Shown one piece after another: positions 60,444 through 64,000 of a stretch of 64,000 nt of DNA. Source of the DNA: Candidatus Merdivicinus faecavium (GTDB lineage Bacteria > Bacillota > Clostridia > Oscillospirales > Ruminococcaceae); NCBI GenBank assembly GCA_018716285.1, contig DVKD01000052.1, positions 62,001 to 126,000 of the forward strand. Direction: 5' to 3'. The position numbers were made by a program, and so were the translations under genes. The notes beneath the pieces are model-generated. The model did not search any database. It was not told where the DNA came from and saw nothing but the letters and a program-made list of their open reading frames with translations. How positions within the stretch are numbered: the first letter of the stretch is position 1; each line of letters starts with the position of its first letter.

Positions 60444-60474
60444 AAACGCCCGCGGCGCATCTGCCCGGGCGTTT
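60444..60474 (+). terminator. Terminator of the GT2/DUF6020-like operon
   Basis: A perfect 9-bp stem (60444-60452 with 60466-60474) is followed by CACCTTTT. It lies about 15 bases after the stop. Confidence 0.75.
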
Positions 60475-60487
60475 CACCTTTTATCAG

Positions 60488-60577
60488 CATTTGAGGAGCT
60501 ATGATCCATTTTGCTGCCTTGGCTTTGTGGAAACAGGCCGTGATGGAAATGAGATCATCATGGAACTGGAGTTTTAA
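60488..60577 (+). pseudogene. Remnant of a GNAT acetyltransferase C-terminus
   Basis: In frame up to TAA at 60575-60577 the translation contains LGFVETGRDGNEII and ends MELEF. This is the usual last strand and C-terminus of GNAT-family N-acetyltransferases (YxxLGFxxTGR). The rest of the domain is missing, and the fragment sits between two terminators. It is too short for certainty. Confidence 0.45.
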
Positions 60578-60590
60578 GATTGCGCAGAAA

Positions 60591-60627
60591 AAATCCTCCG
60601 CACGGCGGTAAGCCATGCGGAGGATTT
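60591..60627 (-). terminator. Terminator of the MATE gene
   Basis: A perfect 12-bp stem (60591-60602 with 60616-60627) is followed on the minus strand by a run of six T residues. Confidence 0.88.
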
Positions 60628-60650
60628 CCTATTTGCAGATCTATGCCCTA

Positions 60651-62012
60651 TCAGCCGGCAGTCTGCGCGCCTTCCGCCTGATCCAGGCGGCGCATCTCCT
60701 TGCGGAAGCGCAGGAGGAGGACGCCGGCCAGCATAGCTGCCAGGGCGGAGGTCGCGGCAAAATTGAGCCAGATCCCCGTCAGCCCGAGCGCCCAGAAGAC
60801 GCCGATAAACAGCAGCGGGAAGGCCAGCGCCGTGCAGACGGAAATGAGGGTCGCATAAACGGATTTTTCAACCGCCAGCATGTAGCCTTGGGCCGCGAAT
60901 CCAAACCATTTGGTCAGATAGGTCGCGCTGAACAGCTGCAGCGCCAAAACAGCGGTCGACAGGAAGGCCGCGTCCATATCCTGGACAAAGAGCCCTGTGA
61001 TCTGCCGCGGGAAGAGGAAAATCACCACAGCCGACAGGAGGGAGATCGCCGCGCCTGCGGTGAAGCAGCACCGTTCGATCGCCCGCACCCGGTCACGCCG
61101 TCCCGCGCCCCAGTTGTAGCCGACCGCCGGCTGGAGGGAGTCGCAGACGCCGTAAAGGATGGGCTGGACAACGCCGTCCACATACATGAGCACGCCGTAA
61201 ATTGAGACAGCGCTCTCCCCGCCGAACCGCAGCAGCACCATGTTCATCAGGATGGAAGTGATGCGGCCGGCAATGTTCGAGAGGAAATTCGGCGTGCCGC
61301 AGGCGATGATCTGCCGGATCATCTGCAGGCGGAAACGCGGGCGGATGAAATGCAGCGCCAGCTTCCCGCGGGCAAATACAAAAAAGGCGGCCAGTGCGCA
61401 GACAAACATGCTGGCGCAGGTCGCCAGCGCCGCTCCCCACACCCCAAACCGGAAAACGTAGAGGAAGAGGAACTCCAGCAGCATGCTCAGCGCGGACATG
61501 AAGATGTTGAGGGCCATGCTGCCCCGGATCTTGCCGCTGATGCGCAGGAAATTGTCCATCGCGAAGACAATGGTGGTCACAGGGGAACAGAGGGCGTACA
61601 CCCGCATATATTCCACCGCCATGCGGGCCAGCTCCCCCTCCGCCCCCATCATCCCGATGAGGAAGGGGGCCGCCGCATACAGCGCTGCGCCGATAACCGC
61701 GCCGGTCCCCACAATCATGATGCAGGCGCAGGTAAAGATGTTGTCCGCCTCGTCCTGCTGCTTTCTGCCCAGGCTGATGGCGATAGGGACGGCCGCCCCC
61801 ACGCCGATGAGGTCGGCCAGCGAAAAGTTGATGATGACAAAGGGGAACGCCAGATTTAACCCGGCAAACGCCGTTTCCCCCAGGAACTGCCCTACGAAAA
61901 TCCCGTCCAACAGCCCGTAAAGGGAAGAAGCCAGCATACTGATTGCGCCGGGAATTGCCGCCAGGAAAAACAGCCGGACAGGGGGCGTTTTTGCAAAGAG
62001 ATTGGATTCCAT
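60651..62012 (-). CDS. MATE-family efflux transporter
   Basis: It has 453 residues and 12 predicted helices in two six-helix halves. The start (FAKTPPVRLFFLAAIPGAISMLASSLYGLLDGIFVGQFLG form; first helix plus the DGIFVGQ loop) and GRKQQDEADNIF between helices are typical of the DinF/NorM-like branch in Clostridia. It exports cations or drugs using Na+ or H+. AAGGAAG precedes the ATG at 62012. The transcript starts about 225 bases upstream from a perfect promoter, and its leader carries a terminator-like hairpin, so expression is probably conditional. Confidence 0.92.
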   Translation of the reverse strand: MESNLFAKTPPVRLFFLAAIPGAISMLASSLYGLLDGIFVGQFLGETAFAGLNLAFPFVIINFSLADLIGVGAAVPIAISLGRKQQDEADNIFTCACIMIVGTGAVIGAALYAAAPFLIGMMGAEGELARMAVEYMRVYALCSPVTTIVFAMDNFLRISGKIRGSMALNIFMSALSMLLEFLFLYVFRFGVWGAALATCASMFVCALAAFFVFARGKLALHFIRPRFRLQMIRQIIACGTPNFLSNIAGRITSILMNMVLLRFGGESAVSIYGVLMYVDGVVQPILYGVCDSLQPAVGYNWGAGRRDRVRAIERCCFTAGAAISLLSAVVIFLFPRQITGLFVQDMDAAFLSTAVLALQLFSATYLTKWFGFAAQGYMLAVEKSVYATLISVCTALAFPLLFIGVFWALGLTGIWLNFAATSALAAMLAGVLLLRFRKEMRRLDQAEGAQTAG

Positions 62013-62236
62013 AATACACTTCCTTGTTCGACGTGGTTGAAAACTGCAAAGGCAGAAAGAACGGCCTTCTGCCCCGGGTTTCACGCATTTGTGCGAAACC
62101 GCAGCCAGCCTGGACAGCTGACCTCCCTGCTTTTGCCGGCTGCAATCCCATGTATGTGCGAATCCGCAGATGAGCAGGGGCGCATTTTTCCCGCTTTTCC
62201 CCGCCACGGTTTTACGCACAGCGCGAAGCCACAGTG
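62013..62236 (-). promoter_or_regulatory. Structured 5' leader of the MATE gene, possible attenuator or riboswitch
   Basis: Between the consensus promoter and the MATE start lie about 224 transcribed bases with several potential stems. One pairs 62077-62082 with 62095-62100. Nearest the gene, 62051-62057 pairs with 62067-62073 and is followed by T-rich sequence on the minus strand. The order (folded domain, then terminator, then ribosome-binding site) is that of an attenuated leader. I could not match it to a named riboswitch class. Confidence 0.5.
62051..62073 (-). terminator. Terminator-like hairpin inside the MATE leader
   Basis: A perfect 7-bp stem (62051-62057 with 62067-62073) is followed on the minus strand by TTTGCAGTTTT. 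It lies between the promoter and the ribosome-binding site, so it would act as a conditional stop. Confidence 0.55.
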
Positions 62237-62242
62237 TATTGT

Positions 62243-62271
62243 ATTATAGTACGAACCCTGTCGATTGTCAA
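62243..62271 (-). promoter_or_regulatory. Perfect consensus promoter of the MATE gene
   Basis: On the minus strand, TTGACA (62266-62271) and TATAAT (62243-62248) are 17 bases apart. Confidence 0.9.
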
Positions 62272-62288
62272 GGAGATGGAATATGTTT

Positions 62289-62345
62289 ATACAAGATGAC
62301 GGAGAGGCCGGCAATACGGGGGCCGGCCTCTCCATCATCTTGTAT
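62289..62345. repeat. 24-bp near-perfect inverted repeat, probable end of the protease transcript
   Basis: Arms 62289-62312 and 62322-62345 match at 23 of 24 positions with a 9-base loop. It lies 15 bases past the CPBP stop. No T tract follows on either strand, which is unusual for an intrinsic terminator; it may stabilise the mRNA 3' end or be a small mobile repeat. Confidence 0.7.
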
Positions 62346-62360
62346 AGCGAAAATGCGATA

Positions 62361-63155
62361 TCAGCGGCCGCATTCCGCGCAGCGCTTTGCAAAAAAGCGC
62401 ATCCACAGCCAAACGCTTGCCAGAATACAGACAGCGCTGAAAACAACATACCGCGCGGCCGAGCCATAAATCAGCTCTACCCAAAGGGAGTCCTCCGGCA
62501 GCAGCAGGCTTGGAAGGGAGGCGAGGTTGAAGCCCAGATGGGCCAGGACAGCCGTGCTCAGCGTCCCCGTCCGCTCGGTCATGACGGCAAAGCAGAAGCC
62601 CATCGCAAAGGCGTAGCAGATCCAGACCGGGTGCAGGTGCGCCGCCCCGAACAGCAGCGCCGACGCCGCCCCCGCGAGCCAGACCGGCATCGCCTCCCGG
62701 AAGGACCGGTAGATCATCCCGCGGAAGATGAGCTCCTCCCCCACCGGCGCCAGCAGCACGATGGCGAGGATGGAGAGGACAGACTGGTTCGGATCATACG
62801 CCGCCGCGGACTGCTCGGCATAGCCGGCAAGCCAGCTTGCAGGCAGCAGGTTTAAGAGGAAGCTGACCGCCCCGTTGCCCAATAATCCCAGCGCAAAGGC
62901 GGCGATGTGGCGGGAAAGCGGGGCTTCCCGCGGCGCAAACCCGGCCGACTCGCGCGGCCCCCTGCCCCGCAGGGCATAGAGTCCCAGAAGCAGCAGGGCG
63001 GTGAGGATAGTCGAGAAGTTCTCAAGAAAGACGAGGACGCCCTCCTGCCAGGAGGCGGGGAGGAAGAGCTGGGCGCAGATCCAAAGCCCCGCCGGCAGCA
63101 GCAGGAAGACGGCGTACATGGCGAGCCCGCGCAGAATGGCAAGTACCTTTTTCAT
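62361..63155 (-). CDS. CPBP-family intramembrane metalloprotease
   Basis: It has 264 residues and about eight membrane helices. The family motifs are present: GEELIFRG (EExxxR glutamates), FGAAHLHP with a metal histidine, and HLGFN. These proteins (CAAX protease and bacteriocin-processing type) cleave substrates within the membrane or serve in self-immunity. The ATG at 63155 is 4 bases from the GH13 stop, with GGAGGGG inside the end of that gene, so it is translated from the same transcript. Its function beside an amylase is not obvious. Confidence 0.9.
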   Translation of the reverse strand: MKKVLAILRGLAMYAVFLLLPAGLWICAQLFLPASWQEGVLVFLENFSTILTALLLLGLYALRGRGPRESAGFAPREAPLSRHIAAFALGLLGNGAVSFLLNLLPASWLAGYAEQSAAAYDPNQSVLSILAIVLLAPVGEELIFRGMIYRSFREAMPVWLAGAASALLFGAAHLHPVWICYAFAMGFCFAVMTERTGTLSTAVLAHLGFNLASLPSLLLPEDSLWVELIYGSAARYVVFSAVCILASVWLWMRFFAKRCAECGR

Positions 63156-63159
63156 CCGC

Positions 63160-64000
63160 TCACCCCTCCATCAGCCGCAGGATGGCGCCGCTCCCCGGGG
63201 AAAGGCGGAGGGCGGCGCCCTTCAGCTCTGCCTCGCCGACCGGCAGCAGCAGTTCCGCCCTGCCGGGCAGGTCGATGGTCCGGACGCTGTCCGCCGCGCA
63301 GACAGCGGTCACGATGCTGCCGCGGCGGTAAGCGGCCACCCCCTCGGCGGCCGAGAGGAACTGGATCTCCTCCCGCATCGCCTTGGCGTTTTTGCGGCGG
63401 ATCTGGCCCAGGCGCTTAAAAAATCCAAGCAGCTCCTGGTCCTCCTGCCCCCAGGGGTAACAGCGGCGGTTCCAGGGGTCGCGGAAGCCGGTCAGCCCCG
63501 CCTCATCGCCGTAATAGAGGCTCGGGAAGCCGGGCAGGGTGTACTGGATGAGGGAACTGAGCTGGAGCCCCCGGCCGCCGCGGGCGAGCTCCTCGTCGGT
63601 CGGCTGGTAGTTGCCCTGCTCGAGCCCGTCCACCTGCCGCCGGACCCCCAGCACCGTGCGGGCGCGCGGGGTATCGTGGGTGGAAAGGGGATTCATCAGG
63701 GTTCGGATCGCGGGGCGGGGGTAGTGGTCGAGCAGCTCGAGAATCCGCCTGCGGAAAAGCCGCGCGTCCCCGCCCTCGACAAAATCGAGGACCGCCGTCC
63801 GCCAGGGGTAGTTCATGACGCTGTCGAGCTGGCTGCCCAGCAGATAGGACCGCCGCTGCCCGTAGCTCTCCTTGTTGGAGGCGTCCTCCCAGACCTCGCC
63901 CAGGATGTAGGCGTTGGGGGATTTCTGCTTGACCCTGCGCCGGATCTCCTCCAGGAAACCGTCCGGCAGCTCGTCTGCCACGTCGAGCCGCCAGCCCGAG
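63160..64000 (-). CDS. GH13 alpha-amylase-family enzyme, C-terminal part (cut by window edge)
   Basis: The visible 280 residues begin with GWRLDVADE, whose Asp is the GH13 nucleophile. The acid/base Glu is in ILGEVWED and the third carboxylate in LSTHDTPR. A C-terminal beta domain follows. The pattern GWRLDVADELPDGF and YYGDEAGLTGFRDPWNRRCYPWG resembles neopullulanase and maltogenic amylase (GH13_20-like) enzymes, which act on maltodextrins in the cytoplasm. The 5' end lies past 64000, so any signal peptide cannot be judged. It precedes the CPBP protease with 4 bases between. Confidence 0.9.
   Translation of the reverse strand, partial: SGWRLDVADELPDGFLEEIRRRVKQKSPNAYILGEVWEDASNKESYGQRRSYLLGSQLDSVMNYPWRTAVLDFVEGGDARLFRRRILELLDHYPRPAIRTLMNPLSTHDTPRARTVLGVRRQVDGLEQGNYQPTDEELARGGRGLQLSSLIQYTLPGFPSLYYGDEAGLTGFRDPWNRRCYPWGQEDQELLGFFKRLGQIRRKNAKAMREEIQFLSAAEGVAAYRRGSIVTAVCAADSVRTIDLPGRAELLLPVGEAELKGAALRLSPGSGAILRLMEG

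Overview
The window looks like chromosome of an anaerobic gut Firmicute (class Clostridia, probably Oscillospiraceae or Lachnospiraceae). The grounds are strong AAAGGAGG ribosome-binding sites, sigma-A promoters with 17-bp spacers, lipoprotein solute-binding proteins paired with LplB/AraQ-type sugar permeases, two-helix AraC regulators, a cell wall-binding repeat protein, and an aldo/keto reductase with 4Fe-4S motifs. No tRNA, rRNA, CRISPR array, phage or intact insertion sequence was seen. Species is not assignable by eye.

Layout. (1) 1-4.5 kb: the start of a sugar ABC importer operon (minus strand) divergent from an AraC/cache regulator. (2) 4.6-14.2 kb: a minus-strand operon of LplB permease, AraQ permease, binding protein, heparinase II/III-like protein and GH106-like hydrolase. 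(3) 14.5-21 kb: divergent from (2), an operon of two amidohydrolase-fold proteins (one without its metal ligands), a class III aminotransferase, a second AraC regulator and an alpha/alpha-barrel hydrolase. (4) 21.6-27.3 kb: Gfo/Idh oxidoreductase and a UROD-family protein facing a GH31 glycosidase and a second UROD-family protein. (5) 27.5-31.3 kb: a decaying lipoprotein/ABC exporter operon with a frameshift and a deletion. (6) 31.4-43 kb: lipoprotein, sulfatase, a LysR-flanked DUF3737/alcohol dehydrogenase unit, GH20, MFS transporter, DeoR and GH18. (7) 43.2-53.1 kb: DUF4185-like protein, aldo/keto reductase, sialidase-like protein and a 2055-residue wall-bound glycosidase. (8) 53.7-57.5 kb: a KdpDE-like two-component system joined to KtrB/KtrA potassium uptake. 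(9) 57.7-64 kb: GT2 and a DUF6020-like membrane protein, a MATE exporter with a structured leader, a CPBP protease and the 3' part of a GH13 amylase.

Together, regions 1-7 form a glycan-foraging island. Almost every catalytic enzyme (GH106-like, heparinase-like, GH31, GH63-like, GH20, GH18, sialidase-like, sulfatase, and GH13 as far as visible) lacks an export signal. Only the binding proteins, two other lipoproteins and the giant protein are exported. This suggests surface capture and limited cutting by the giant enzyme, import of oligosaccharides through CUT1 ABC transporters, and cytoplasmic removal of sulfate, sialic acid-like, hexosaminyl and uronyl groups. The enzyme mix (sialidase-like, hexosaminidase, sulfatase, heparinase-like, GH18) is what host mucin or glycosaminoglycan fragments would need, but the substrate is an inference.

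The most unusual points are the giant protein with six related surface modules of one type, the paired intact/ligand-less amidohydrolases beside an aminotransferase, the two UROD-family proteins with different metal-ligand sets next to glycosidases, and the MATE leader with an apparent internal terminator.
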